Below, piece after piece: positions 41,667-49,019 of a stretch of 64,000 nucleotides of DNA. Made by a program: the position numbers and the translations under genes. Source of the DNA: a virus. The notes under the pieces are model-generated. The model had not been told where the DNA came from and searched no databases. It saw nothing but the letters and a program-made list of their open reading frames with translations. The stretch is from positions 1 to 64,000 of the IMG/VR virus record IMGVR_UViG_3300046499_000680; one strand, given 5' to 3'. The first letter of the stretch is position 1, and every line of letters starts with the position of its first letter.

Positions 41667-42670
41667 CGCGCACCTACCGCTTCTTCAAACTCCCGTTCGG
41701 ACTTCGCGATCGCCTCGTGCAGGTCGTCGCGGACCAGCTTGGTGTAGGCGAGGGTCTGCTGGAGGTTCGAGTGCCCGAGCAGTTTCTGCACGATCTCCAG
41801 CCGCCGCGTCGTCCGCAGCCACTCGGTCCCGGCGGTGTGCCGGAAGCGGTGGAGCTGCCACTGGCTGGGCTGGTGCGGGATCGGGTGGCCGATCGTCCGC
41901 ATGAGACCTTTGAATCGGGTGTAGCGCATCGGTTTCAGCGCGTGGACCTTGTTCGCCAGCGACAGCCAAGGGGTGTCGTGGGTCGGCCCGAGCTGGGTGC
42001 GCAGCTCGATCCAAGCTCGGACGGCGGCGCGGCTCGTCGCGGTGTGCGGCACCTCCCGTTGCTTGTCGCCGTCGTTGTCACCCTTGGCGTGCTTCACCAC
42101 GATGTAGGCGTTGTCGTAGTGGATGTCATCGAGGCTGGCCCGGAAAATCTCCTGGCGCCGGAGACCACAGTGCAGGGCGAGGGCGATGATCGCCTCCATC
42201 TGCACCCGCATCGCGTGGGTCCTGATCCGGCGGAACGGCGAGGTCCCCCGGCCGAATCGCGCCCAGAATTTCTCGTCCACCTTCGGCCACGCTTCATCGA
42301 ACTCCTTCCAGAACTGGGCGAGTTCTTTCTTCGAGTACGGGCGCGGCTTCGACTTGCCGGTGGACTGCCGGGGGGCGCCGATCTGCTGCACCGCGACCAG
42401 CCGCTCGGCGTCGATCACTTTGGCGCCCCATCCCCAGGAGAACCACGGCCGGAGCATGTTCAGCTCCTTGCGGATCGTGTTGACGTGGCAGCCTTCGTCG
42501 GCGCGGTGGGCGAGGAAAGCGCGCACGTCCTGGTCGTCGCAATCCTCCGGTGCTTTGCCCGCGAGGTCGCCCATGCCGGTGATCGCCCGAATCTGTTCCT
42601 GGCGACGGCCGGGGCTGATCCCTTCGTACTGCTGATAGTCGCGCTCGAAGCGTTCGATCGTGGTGGTCAT
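41663..42670 (-). CDS. int: Tyrosine recombinase (phage integrase)
   Basis: 335 residues from ATG 42670, preceded by TTGGAGAAGACC; an upstream ATG at 42718 has no such site. The N-terminal SAM-like core-binding domain covers about residues 15-95. Catalytic residues are visible: Arg171 (CGLRRQE), a Lys in VVKHAKG, His274 and Arg277 (LHRFRHTAGTEWL), His300 (LLGHSN) and Tyr309 (TLAYTKL). The enzyme would integrate and excise the phage genome, indicating a temperate lifestyle. The attachment site is not firmly identified. Confidence 0.9.
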   Translation of the reverse strand: MTTTIERFERDYQQYEGISPGRRQEQIRAITGMGDLAGKAPEDCDDQDVRAFLAHRADEGCHVNTIRKELNMLRPWFSWGWGAKVIDAERLVAVQQIGAPRQSTGKSKPRPYSKKELAQFWKEFDEAWPKVDEKFWARFGRGTSPFRRIRTHAMRVQMEAIIALALHCGLRRQEIFRASLDDIHYDNAYIVVKHAKGDNDGDKQREVPHTATSRAAVRAWIELRTQLGPTHDTPWLSLANKVHALKPMRYTRFKGLMRTIGHPIPHQPSQWQLHRFRHTAGTEWLRTTRRLEIVQKLLGHSNLQQTLAYTKLVRDDLHEAIAKSEREFEEAVGAR

Positions 42671-42704
42671 GGTCTTCTCCAAGTGTCGGGTCATCCTACA
42701 CATA

Positions 42705-42734
42705 GGGCCGCCGAGCAATGACGCCCGACGGCCC
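42705..42734 (-). terminator. Hairpin upstream of the integrase gene
   Basis: GGGCCG pairs with CGGCCC around an 18-base interior that adds two more pairs. It lies between the winged-helix gene and int and could terminate or attenuate int transcription. No T-tract. Confidence 0.4.
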
Positions 42735-42759
42735 TGGAACTGCGGTATTTGCGCCCGGC

Positions 42760-43128
42760 CTATTTGGCGGGCGGCGAGTAGTTCCGGCCGTTCTTATCGA
42801 CGCGGCCTTCCTTCTCCAGGTCGCCGAGGACCCGGTAGAGGTAGTTCGGCTTGATCTTCATCGCCTTCGCGATGTCCGAGGCCGAGATGCCCGGCTTCTT
42901 CTCAATCAGCGCGACGGCCTGGTCGGCACGCTTGCCTCCCCGGCGTTTGCGGCGGGCTTTTTTCGGCCCCGCCGGGAGGGCCTTCGGCTTCGGCCTCCGC
43001 GACTTCGGCGCCTTGCCGTTGAAGATCGCGATCGAGTCGGTGACCTTCTCGCGTTCCTCGTCCAACGTGGCGAGGCGCCGTTCGAGGAACGCCAGCGGCG
43101 ACTCCTCGACCTGCGGTTCTGCGTTCAT
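42760..43128 (-). CDS. Winged-helix DNA-binding protein
   Basis: 122 residues, start preceded by AAAGGATCAGG. An N-terminal coiled coil (LERRLATLDEEREKVTD) is followed by a very basic linker (KKARRKRRGGKRA) and a C-terminal winged helix (ADQAVALIEKKPGISASDIA, NYLYRVLGDLEKEGRV). The domain order suggests a nucleoid-like or transcription regulator that controls int, encoded just downstream. A Lsr2-like architecture is reminiscent but not proven. Confidence 0.6.
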   Translation of the reverse strand: MNAEPQVEESPLAFLERRLATLDEEREKVTDSIAIFNGKAPKSRRPKPKALPAGPKKARRKRRGGKRADQAVALIEKKPGISASDIAKAMKIKPNYLYRVLGDLEKEGRVDKNGRNYSPPAK

Positions 43129-43355
43129 CCTGATCCTTTCTTTGACCTGGTGCGTTTCTTACGCCAGTGGTCAACGATCTGTTGGGGGGTGACACTATAG
43201 GTAGAAACGTGACTACCTGGAAGTGGTTGGATGGAGAGGACCCGCCGCTTGGTCATCGAGTCGATGTGTGACTCCTCCGTGACCAGCGCGTAGAAGGTTT
43301 GACCGCGAACGTCGCACTTCACGATGTCGCCCTCACGAATCCCCGTGGTCTGCAT
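43125..43355 (-). CDS. Small basic protein (76 aa)
   Basis: MQTTGIREGDIVKCDVRGQT begins a small beta domain (SH3-like pattern: YALVTEE, RRVLSIQPLPG), followed by a basic C-terminus (HWRKKRTRSKKG). It overlaps the next gene by four bases. Probably nucleic-acid-binding; function unknown. Confidence 0.55.
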   Translation of the reverse strand: MQTTGIREGDIVKCDVRGQTFYALVTEESHIDSMTKRRVLSIQPLPGSHVSTYSVTPQQIVDHWRKKRTRSKKGSG

Positions 43356-43751
43356 CTACTCGCCCCCTCCCGCCAGCGTCGTGTGCATCTGGTCCAGCGC
43401 TTCGCACAGGACCACGGCGCCCGTGTTCGGGCCATCGGCGCAGGAGAACAGAGCGTCCCCCGTGATGATGATGAACCCGAGGTGGGTGTCGGTCGGGAAG
43501 TTGTCGAGGAAGGGCCGAACGTCGGCGGTGACCAGCCGCGCGCCCTGATCCCCGGACTCCAGTTGCGGGTACTGTGCCTGCGCTCGCACGCCAAGCGCGC
43601 GGGTCGCGGACTTCAGGTCCTCGACGGCCGAGTGGTCGAACATCAGCATCGTCGTCACCAGGTCCACCCAGTTGCGGACCTTCTCGGTGTCGGCGCGCGA
43701 GTAGAGGCCGCCATCGACTTCGACCAGCTCACCAACGGGGTCGGTTGACAC
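43356..43751 (-). CDS. Unknown protein (about 131 aa)
   Basis: The chosen GTG at 43751 (VSTDPVGELVEVDG) has GAAGGGAG ten bases upstream; GTG 43760 and a TTG at 43841 are alternatives. Mixed alpha/beta, soluble (VRNWVDLVTTMLMFDHSAVE, LGFIIITGDALFSC). It is translated within the overlap with the small basic gene upstream. A family element CAACTGGAGTCC lies in it at 43554 (minus strand). Function unknown. Confidence 0.5.
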   Translation of the reverse strand: MSTDPVGELVEVDGGLYSRADTEKVRNWVDLVTTMLMFDHSAVEDLKSATRALGVRAQAQYPQLESGDQGARLVTADVRPFLDNFPTDTHLGFIIITGDALFSCADGPNTGAVVLCEALDQMHTTLAGGGE

Positions 43752-43872
43752 GGTGTTCACGCTCCCTTCTGCGGACTTCGAGGTTGATGTCGTGCGACGA
43801 TCGCCGCCGACCCGGCTCTGCTGGCGAGAACGCGCGGCCAACCGCCGCGAGCGCCCGCCGTACCCGGCTCAT
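43729..43872 (-). CDS. Small basic protein (47 aa)
   Basis: Starts MSRVRRALAAVGRAFSPAEP, with ATG 43872 overlapping the upstream stop (ATGA) and a strong site GGAGGAAATCGAA. About one third Arg/His. It was found because the neighbours leave a gap here. It probably couples translation to the next gene; function unknown. Confidence 0.5.
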   Translation of the reverse strand: MSRVRRALAAVGRAFSPAEPGRRRSSHDINLEVRRREREHRVNRPRW

Positions 43873-44120
43873 TTCGATTTCCTCCGATCGTTCGGGTCTT
43901 CCGTCATCGCCTCGCCCACCATGTCGGCGACGAACTTCGCGTCCGTGGTGCCAAGGTGCGGCTCCAGCACCTCGAAGACCTGTTTGGCGTCGTCCATGCC
44001 CTCCTCGGCGTAGATCGCGAACGCCTCGACCAGGGCCTCGTACTCGGAGAACTGGACGAACGTTCCGGTCTCATGCTCGGCAAGCGGCGAGGGCGACGTG
44101 AACCGTTTCGGCCCGGTCAT
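43869..44120 (-). CDS. Small acidic protein (83 aa)
   Basis: From ATG 44120 (MTGPKRFTSPSP). Mostly helical and acidic (YEALVEAFAIYAEEGMDDA, VFEVLEPHLG), with a basic C-terminus. Overlaps both neighbours by four bases. No known domain. Confidence 0.55.
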   Translation of the reverse strand: MTGPKRFTSPSPLAEHETGTFVQFSEYEALVEAFAIYAEEGMDDAKQVFEVLEPHLGTTDAKFVADMVGEAMTEDPNDRRKSK

Positions 44121-44572
44121 GGCTGCACCTTGGCGACTACCGGCTCGGCAATCGCCGCGCAGGCATCTTCGATCGTCTGCGAACGGCTCAGCAGGTCGGC
44201 GCCGCTCATGCCCGTGGCCTTGTCCTCGGCGCGGTCGCGGAGCAGCTTGGCCTTGTTCTCCAGGTAGGTCAGGGCCTGCTGTTCGAGGACCTGCTGGTAG
44301 GCGATCGTCAGGCCGTAGACCAGCATCCCCATCGCTTTGCCGGTCTGCAAGATGCCATCGGCGACCAGCTCGTCCAGCACCGTCGAGTGCCGGTCGTACC
44401 ACTCCTGGGGCGGCAGTTCGTCGTCGTCGGGCGTCGCGTGGTCGGGACCAAAGACGACCTCCTCGGTCACGGCGGGCGCGTTCAGGATGCGAGCGGTGTG
44501 GGGCATCTCGCGGGTGAACACCGCCAGCACCACTTCGCGGTCGTTCTGGCGTAGCTTCGGTGCGTCGGTCAT
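44117..44572 (-). CDS. Helical protein (151 aa)
   Basis: From ATG 44572 (MTDAPKLRQNDREVV). Predominantly helical with a coiled coil near the C-terminus (YQQVLEQQALTYLENKAKLL). No metal site or signal peptide. Part of the overlapping minus-strand operon. Function unknown. Confidence 0.55.
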   Translation of the reverse strand: MTDAPKLRQNDREVVLAVFTREMPHTARILNAPAVTEEVVFGPDHATPDDDELPPQEWYDRHSTVLDELVADGILQTGKAMGMLVYGLTIAYQQVLEQQALTYLENKAKLLRDRAEDKATGMSGADLLSRSQTIEDACAAIAEPVVAKVQP

Positions 44573-44898
44573 CGGATCGACTCCGGGAAGCGCGCGGCCT
44601 CGTTGGGCGCGAAGGTCTCGACCCAGGCTTTCAGGACCTCGCTGCCGCGCAGGACCGCTCGGCGGCTGTCGTCGCCTTCGCCCCACTCCAGCTCGATGAA
44701 GTCCGTGCCGAGACCGGCGCCGACCGACACGCTGCCCATGCCGTCGCCGATCTCCAGCATGTTCTGGCGGAAGCCGAGGACGATCGACTGGCTGACGCTG
44801 ATCGGCTCCCGGATCGGGACCAGCAGCTTCGCTGGCTCCAGTGCGATCACGTCGGCCGTGCTGATGCCGCCCTTCTCGTCTTTGGTCGTGGCTCTCAT
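44569..44898 (-). CDS. Unknown beta-rich protein (109 aa)
   Basis: From ATG 44898 (MRATTKDEKGGIS). Beta-type strands ADVIALEPAKLLVPIR, SIVLGFRQNMLE and FIELEWGEGDD; no cysteines or catalytic motif. Overlaps both neighbours by four bases. Function unknown. Confidence 0.55.
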   Translation of the reverse strand: MRATTKDEKGGISTADVIALEPAKLLVPIREPISVSQSIVLGFRQNMLEIGDGMGSVSVGAGLGTDFIELEWGEGDDSRRAVLRGSEVLKAWVETFAPNEAARFPESIR

Positions 44899-45581
44899 AG
44901 GAAGTCCTGCCAGGGCCGAACGCGAACCCGCCCGGCCGCGATGCCGTGTTTGCGCAGCACTTTCCGAGCGGCGGCGACGAAGCTCTTGGCCTCGTCTTTG
45001 GTCTGGCCGTTGAACAGGTCCGACCCCTTGCGGCTCACGGTGATCTCGTTCTCGCCATCGAGGGGCGGCAAGCCGCGCAGTCCGTCGTCGTCCCACCCTG
45101 CCTTCCGCAGGTCCTCGCGCAGGCTCTCGTACTCCTTGCCTTCGCCGTCGGGCCAGTACAGCACCAGCCATACCGACACACGGTTTTCTTTACGTTGGAA
45201 CTCGGCTCTCACTTTTTCGCCTCTCGGTAGTAGTTGCTTAAGGTGCCCGACCTCGCCCCGAACTTCGGCTACCTCATCCCGGAACTGTTCGAGGGCGAGG
45301 TTGGCGACCTCCTGGCGAATGTCATCGGGATCGAACCCCACCCCGGTCACGTACGTCTGGATGCACTGACCGCAGAAGGTGGCGTCCTCGGGGGCCTAGC
45401 CGGTGGTGTCTACGAAGATGCCCGCCTGCCCGGTGAACCCGCCGCACCGTTCGCAGGGTTTGAGCGGGTCGGGGATCGGGTGCCATCCCAGCGCCCAAGA
45501 CTCCGGGCTGCCGATCAGCTCGGCGCAGAGCAGGCGAGCCTCCCCGTGAAGCTGCTGGGGGGTCAGGGTGGTCGCTCTCAC
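44895..45581 (-). pseudogene. Zinc-ribbon protein gene interrupted by an in-frame amber codon
   Basis: Two frames, 45581-45396 and 45395-44895, are the same frame separated by a single TAG (45398-45396). The first begins at GTG 45581 and contains CERC (Cys43, Cys46); immediately after the TAG, before any start codon, comes APEDATFCGQC (Cys70, Cys73). Together they make a C-x2-C...C-x2-C ribbon that makes sense only if the stop is read through or is a recent mutation. The rest is a charged coil (QEVANLALEQFRDEVAEVRG) and an alpha/beta domain with basic C-terminus. A GTG at 45350 could restart translation after the stop. The call remains open between pseudogene, readthrough and sequencing error. 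Confidence 0.65.
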
Positions 45582-45784
45582 TTCCGCCCCTTCGGGTAGG
45601 TGTGGAGCCTGTCAGTCGGTATGTCGGCGGCGTAGGCGGCTCTCCGGTTGTCGAGGTAGGTGATCCTCGCCCGGCGGTAGCGGGACTCTCCGTAGCCGAA
45701 GCTGTAGACGTAATCGACCCGCGCTGAGCGACCGTCGTGCCTGACCTTCCTGCCCTTCCGAATTCGCGATTCCTTGGTCGTCAC
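45578..45784 (-). CDS. Small basic protein (68 aa)
   Basis: MTTKESRIRKGRKVRHDGRS begins a basic, Tyr/Arg-rich, probably beta-rich protein (VDYVYSFGYGESRYRRARIT). Overlaps both neighbours by four bases. Perhaps RNA- or DNA-binding. Function unknown. Confidence 0.5.
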   Translation of the reverse strand: MTTKESRIRKGRKVRHDGRSARVDYVYSFGYGESRYRRARITYLDNRRAAYAADIPTDRLHTYPKGRK

Positions 45785-46923
45785 GGTCGTTCTCCTAGTA
45801 GCTCGCGGGCGCGCTCGACGCCCTGGTCGGTGAGGGTGCGACCGCCGTGGCCCACCTGCACGAAGCCACGCTCGATCAGGTACGGCTCCACGCGCAGCGC
45901 GATCGCCTTGCTGTCTCGGCTCTTGCCGATCGCGGTGGCGATGGTGCCGACGCTGGCCTGGTAGCGAATCTCGTCCTTCACTTTGCGACCGGCGCGGGTG
46001 TAGAGGAAGGTCAGCATCCCCTGCATGTCGGCGGTCAGGCCGTCGGCGGTGACGCCGCTCACGTCCAGCACCTCGTCGGCGACGGCCACGCTGATCGTGT
46101 TGTCGGGGCCGACCAGGGATTCGCCGTTCAGGATGAAGTTATTCACCTCGCGCGGCACGCCACGGGAGGCGTTGGCGAGCCTCACCGCCGCCGAGACCGT
46201 GATCTGCACACCCAGCCGTTCAGCGTTCCAGACCGCCATAACGGCGATGTCGTCGGCGCTGTAGCGCTCCAGCCGAGGCCGGATCGGGAAGCGGTTGATG
46301 AAGGCGTCCGGCAGCATGCCCTCGTCGGTGGTGGTGCCGACGATCGTGATCGACGGGTAGGGCAGCACGCCGGTCCCGGTGGTGATCGTTCGATCCTCCA
46401 TCACCTCGTACAGGACCTCCGGCGTCATCGCCGAGCTGCGCCCGCGCCGGTCGCCCGCACCCTGCTGGTGAATCTCCTCGATCCGCAGCAGGTCGCCGTC
46501 CTTCATGGTCTCGCGCAGGAGGAGCAGCGTTTCATGGGAAACGGGGGCCTCGACGGCGAACACATCCACGTCGAGTTCGTTGGCGATGACGTGCGAGAAG
46601 GTGGACTTGCCGGTGCCGCTCGGCCCGATCAGGAGGATGTGGTCGAGCGGACGGTCCCGGTTCGCGGCGGCGGCGACGAACCGCTGCATCGTCCTCACCG
46701 CCCGTTCCTGCCCGACGATCTCAGCGAACGTGGCGGGCCGCAGGGGGTTGGAGGTCCGTTCGGCGGCCGTGACGGGCGACGGGGCCGCTGAGGGCGCCTG
46801 GTGGCCTCCCAGCGGTGCTACACCGTACGCCGTAGCACCTGGCGCGAAGTCAGCACGGCGAGCCGCGAGTGCGGCGCCGTCAGCAAGTGCAGAAGTGACC
46901 GTGCGGTGGGGCAAAGTTCTCAC
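45781..46923 (-). CDS. ruvB: RuvB-like Holliday junction branch-migration ATPase
   Basis: About 380 residues. After a low-complexity N-terminus, FAEIVGQERAVRTMQRFVAA aligns with the IGQ segment of RuvB. Walker A is GPSGTGKS (100-107) and Walker B LLRIEEIHQQ has Glu where RuvB has Asp. VGTTTDEGMLPDAFINRFPI is the sensor/arginine region, and the C-terminal winged helix (about 305-375, SKAIALRVEPYLIERGFVQV) matches RuvB. Phage-encoded RuvB is unusual; no RuvA or RuvC-like gene is seen, but RusA is encoded at 23983. GTG 46923 abuts TAGGAG; TTG 46914, eight bases after AGGAGG, may be the real start. Confidence 0.75.
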   Translation of the reverse strand: MRTLPHRTVTSALADGAALAARRADFAPGATAYGVAPLGGHQAPSAAPSPVTAAERTSNPLRPATFAEIVGQERAVRTMQRFVAAAANRDRPLDHILLIGPSGTGKSTFSHVIANELDVDVFAVEAPVSHETLLLLRETMKDGDLLRIEEIHQQGAGDRRGRSSAMTPEVLYEVMEDRTITTGTGVLPYPSITIVGTTTDEGMLPDAFINRFPIRPRLERYSADDIAVMAVWNAERLGVQITVSAAVRLANASRGVPREVNNFILNGESLVGPDNTISVAVADEVLDVSGVTADGLTADMQGMLTFLYTRAGRKVKDEIRYQASVGTIATAIGKSRDSKAIALRVEPYLIERGFVQVGHGGRTLTDQGVERARELLGERP

Positions 46924-47096
46924 CTCCTACGGAAGTTTACGCAGGTTCCAAGGAAACATGCGTTAGATGGGCGAAAGGATGTAGGCTCGAACAGCGCCGA
47001 GCCGGTTAGGAACAGCGAGCAGCCGGGGTTCGACTCCCCGGTGGGGCGGTGGGCTACCGTTGCCAGCTCGACCAGTACGGTCGGCTCGGCGTCCAG
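46924..47096 (+). other. Intergenic region with tRNA-like hairpins
   Basis: GGCTCG (46984-46989) pairs with CGAGCC (46998-47003), and CCGGGG-TTCGACT-CCCCGG (47023-47041) is a perfect TPsiC-arm-like hairpin with a canonical TTCGACT loop. I cannot build an acceptor or anticodon stem, so this is not an intact tRNA. It could be a degenerate tRNA, a structured RNA or the 3' tRNA identity segment of an attachment site. Confidence 0.4.
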
Positions 47097-48071
47097 CTAG
47101 TCGTTGGTCCGCAGCACCAGGGCCTCTAGCTGCTGATCGAGCAGGCCCAGCTTGATCTCCATCTCCTCCAGCGAGGTGCCGAGGAGGCCGACGTAGCGTT
47201 CACGATGCTCGCCGAGGAATTTGCGCTGGGCGAGGATGTTGCCGACGCGATCCTTGCGCATTTTCCGTTCGTCGTTCTTCAGCGCCTCGGTCACGTCGGC
47301 CATCAGCTCGTCTATCTCCGAGCTGACGTTGGCGTTGAAGTGGCGTTCGATCAGTTCGCGCTGGCCCTCCGCCGACACCGTGGGGATCAGGTGCAGCTCG
47401 GCCCTGTCGATGCCGTACAGCTCGGTGATGACGGTTTCGAGGGAGTCGAGGTCGTCCTTGCCCGCCTTCGGCACGAAGTAGACGCCGCTGCCGCCGCTCC
47501 GCTTGCGGATGTTGACGGCGCCGATCTCTTTCAGCAGCTTGCGGATGCCGGAGCGGACCCGCGAGCCGGGCACCTTTTTCGCGTTGCGATCGAAGTGGTT
47601 CTGGATCAGGTCGAACAGGCCGGAGAGGTCCGAGGCATCCATGTCGGTCAGCCTGTCGATCGGCTCCCAGGACATCAGTTCGGTGTTCTTGTCGAAGGTC
47701 AGCTTCATCGCCTTCGGGTGGTCGATCAGCTCGTTGCGCGCGTCACGGGCGAGCTTGGTCACCTGGTAGACGACGCGATCTTTGTCCTCGACCACGGGGT
47801 CCACCTCGATCTCGATGCGCCGACTCTGCGCGTCGGTTCGACGGCTTCGGCTCTCGATCGACCGCGCCGCGACCTGGAATGCGTTCTTCGCGGAACGGGA
47901 GTTGGGGATTATGTCGTGCGGCAGTCCCTCCGAAATCCACAGCCGGTTGAGCTTGCTGGCGGACACGGGTTCGTCGGGCACGGTGAACAGGGCGTAGAAG
48001 CCCATGATGTGATCCAGGGTGATCTCGCCGCCGGGGGTGACAGCGACCACACCTTTCGGTACGCGAGCCAC
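47097..48071 (-). CDS. Conserved phage protein, DUF6744-like (unknown function)
   Basis: 324 residues. Central charged region, C-terminal coiled coil (DELMADVTEALKNDERKMRK, QRKFLGEHRERYVGLL). The GVYFVPKAGKDDLDSLETVI segment and basic GIRKLLKEIGAVNIRKRSGG suggest a nucleic-acid-related protein. It resembles a conserved actinophage/mobile-element family that I recall as DUF6744, with limited certainty. Encoded just upstream of the ruvB-like gene in the same direction. Confidence 0.5.
   Translation of the reverse strand: MARVPKGVVAVTPGGEITLDHIMGFYALFTVPDEPVSASKLNRLWISEGLPHDIIPNSRSAKNAFQVAARSIESRSRRTDAQSRRIEIEVDPVVEDKDRVVYQVTKLARDARNELIDHPKAMKLTFDKNTELMSWEPIDRLTDMDASDLSGLFDLIQNHFDRNAKKVPGSRVRSGIRKLLKEIGAVNIRKRSGGSGVYFVPKAGKDDLDSLETVITELYGIDRAELHLIPTVSAEGQRELIERHFNANVSSEIDELMADVTEALKNDERKMRKDRVGNILAQRKFLGEHRERYVGLLGTSLEEMEIKLGLLDQQLEALVLRTND
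47893..47904 (+). repeat. CAACGGGAGTTG element, one mismatch
   Basis: GAACGGGAGTTG, the same variant as at 30038. It lies within a minus-strand gene and reads IPNSRSAKN on that strand. Confidence 0.4.
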
Positions 48072-48520
48072 TATGGGCCTCCTTCGGTTGATGGTTCGGG
48101 GACGATTTCCTTACCGCATTCGGGGCAGTTGTCCGATTCGCGGTTGACGATGGACTCCACCGTCGTCATAAAGCCGTGGTTGCAGTGCGGGCACGAACAC
48201 CAGACCAGTGCGATGCCGCCTTCGGGCGGCTGCTGGCCTGGTTTGAGGCTGCCGGATGCAAGCGACCGCACCGTGCTGGCAGAGGCGAGGATCGGCCGTG
48301 ACGCCTGTTCGGCGCCGGGCTGGGGCAGGGTCACGTTGCCGAGACCGATGCGTTCCATCACCTTGTCGATCATCGGGCCGACGGCGAGTTCGTAAAGCGC
48401 CTCGGGTCCCACGGTGAGCATCAAGTCCTCGATGACCTCGCGATCCCAGTCGTCCGCGCGGTCGGCGATGACCGCTGCGATCTCGTCGTAGATCGTCCAG
48501 CCGTCGCCGAACCGGCCCAT
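48071..48520 (-). CDS. Zinc-ribbon protein (149 aa)
   Basis: From ATG 48520 (MGRFGDGWTIYDE). The N-terminal half is helical (ADRADDWDREVIEDLML). The C-terminus has two cysteine pairs, CSCPHC (about 108) and CPECGKE (about 136), forming a zinc ribbon. It abuts the next gene in an overlapping operon. Role unknown; DNA or RNA binding is possible. Confidence 0.55.
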   Translation of the reverse strand: MGRFGDGWTIYDEIAAVIADRADDWDREVIEDLMLTVGPEALYELAVGPMIDKVMERIGLGNVTLPQPGAEQASRPILASASTVRSLASGSLKPGQQPPEGGIALVWCSCPHCNHGFMTTVESIVNRESDNCPECGKEIVPEPSTEGGP

Positions 48521-48521
48521 G

Positions 48522-49019
48522 TCAGGCGCCCTCGACCTGCGTGAAGCGCACCCACGGCGAGTTCGATGCGCCGGGCGCAATTTTGAAGTCGGTCTCGGGG
48601 TCGGCGATGCACTGCGCGGCGACGTGCATGATCTGTTCCTTACGTTCGGCGGAGACTCGCTCGCCTTCCGCAAACATGCCGTGGATCAGCGCATCCAAGT
48701 TGGCGTACGCGGTGATCTTCCGACTGGGGCGGATGACCATGAAGATGTACTCGGGTGACAGTGGGCTGATCGGGAACTTCGCCCGCAGGTCGCGGCCTAT
48801 GTCGGAGTCGGACATGTCGGTCGATCCGACAAGTTTCACCCACTCCGTATCCCAGGCGTCACCCTCGGGGTTGTTCTCCGTATCCGTCTTCGGGGACATG
48901 ACCAGGATCGTGCTGTCCTCGTCGTCGCCGGTCAGCACGACGCCCATCACCTTGCCGCTGCCATCCCACTTCGGGCCTTCGAGAACGTCGCCCGGTGCCA
49001 GCTCGTCGCGCCAGCTCAT
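48522..49019 (-). CDS. Unknown soluble protein (165 aa)
   Basis: A small beta-barrel-like start (LAPGDVLEGPKWDGSGKVMG) is followed by an alpha/beta domain. No cysteines in metal-binding pattern. It begins at ATG 49019, sharing one base with the VWA gene stop, so it is part of the same transcription unit as the MoxR module. Function unknown. Confidence 0.5.
   Translation of the reverse strand: MSWRDELAPGDVLEGPKWDGSGKVMGVVLTGDDEDSTILVMSPKTDTENNPEGDAWDTEWVKLVGSTDMSDSDIGRDLRAKFPISPLSPEYIFMVIRPSRKITAYANLDALIHGMFAEGERVSAERKEQIMHVAAQCIADPETDFKIAPGASNSPWVRFTQVEGA

Noticed and set aside
46960-47060. Complete tRNA gene
   Set aside because: D-arm- and T-arm-like hairpins exist, but no acceptor stem pairs with the 3' side (GTGGGGC) and no anticodon arm can be drawn.
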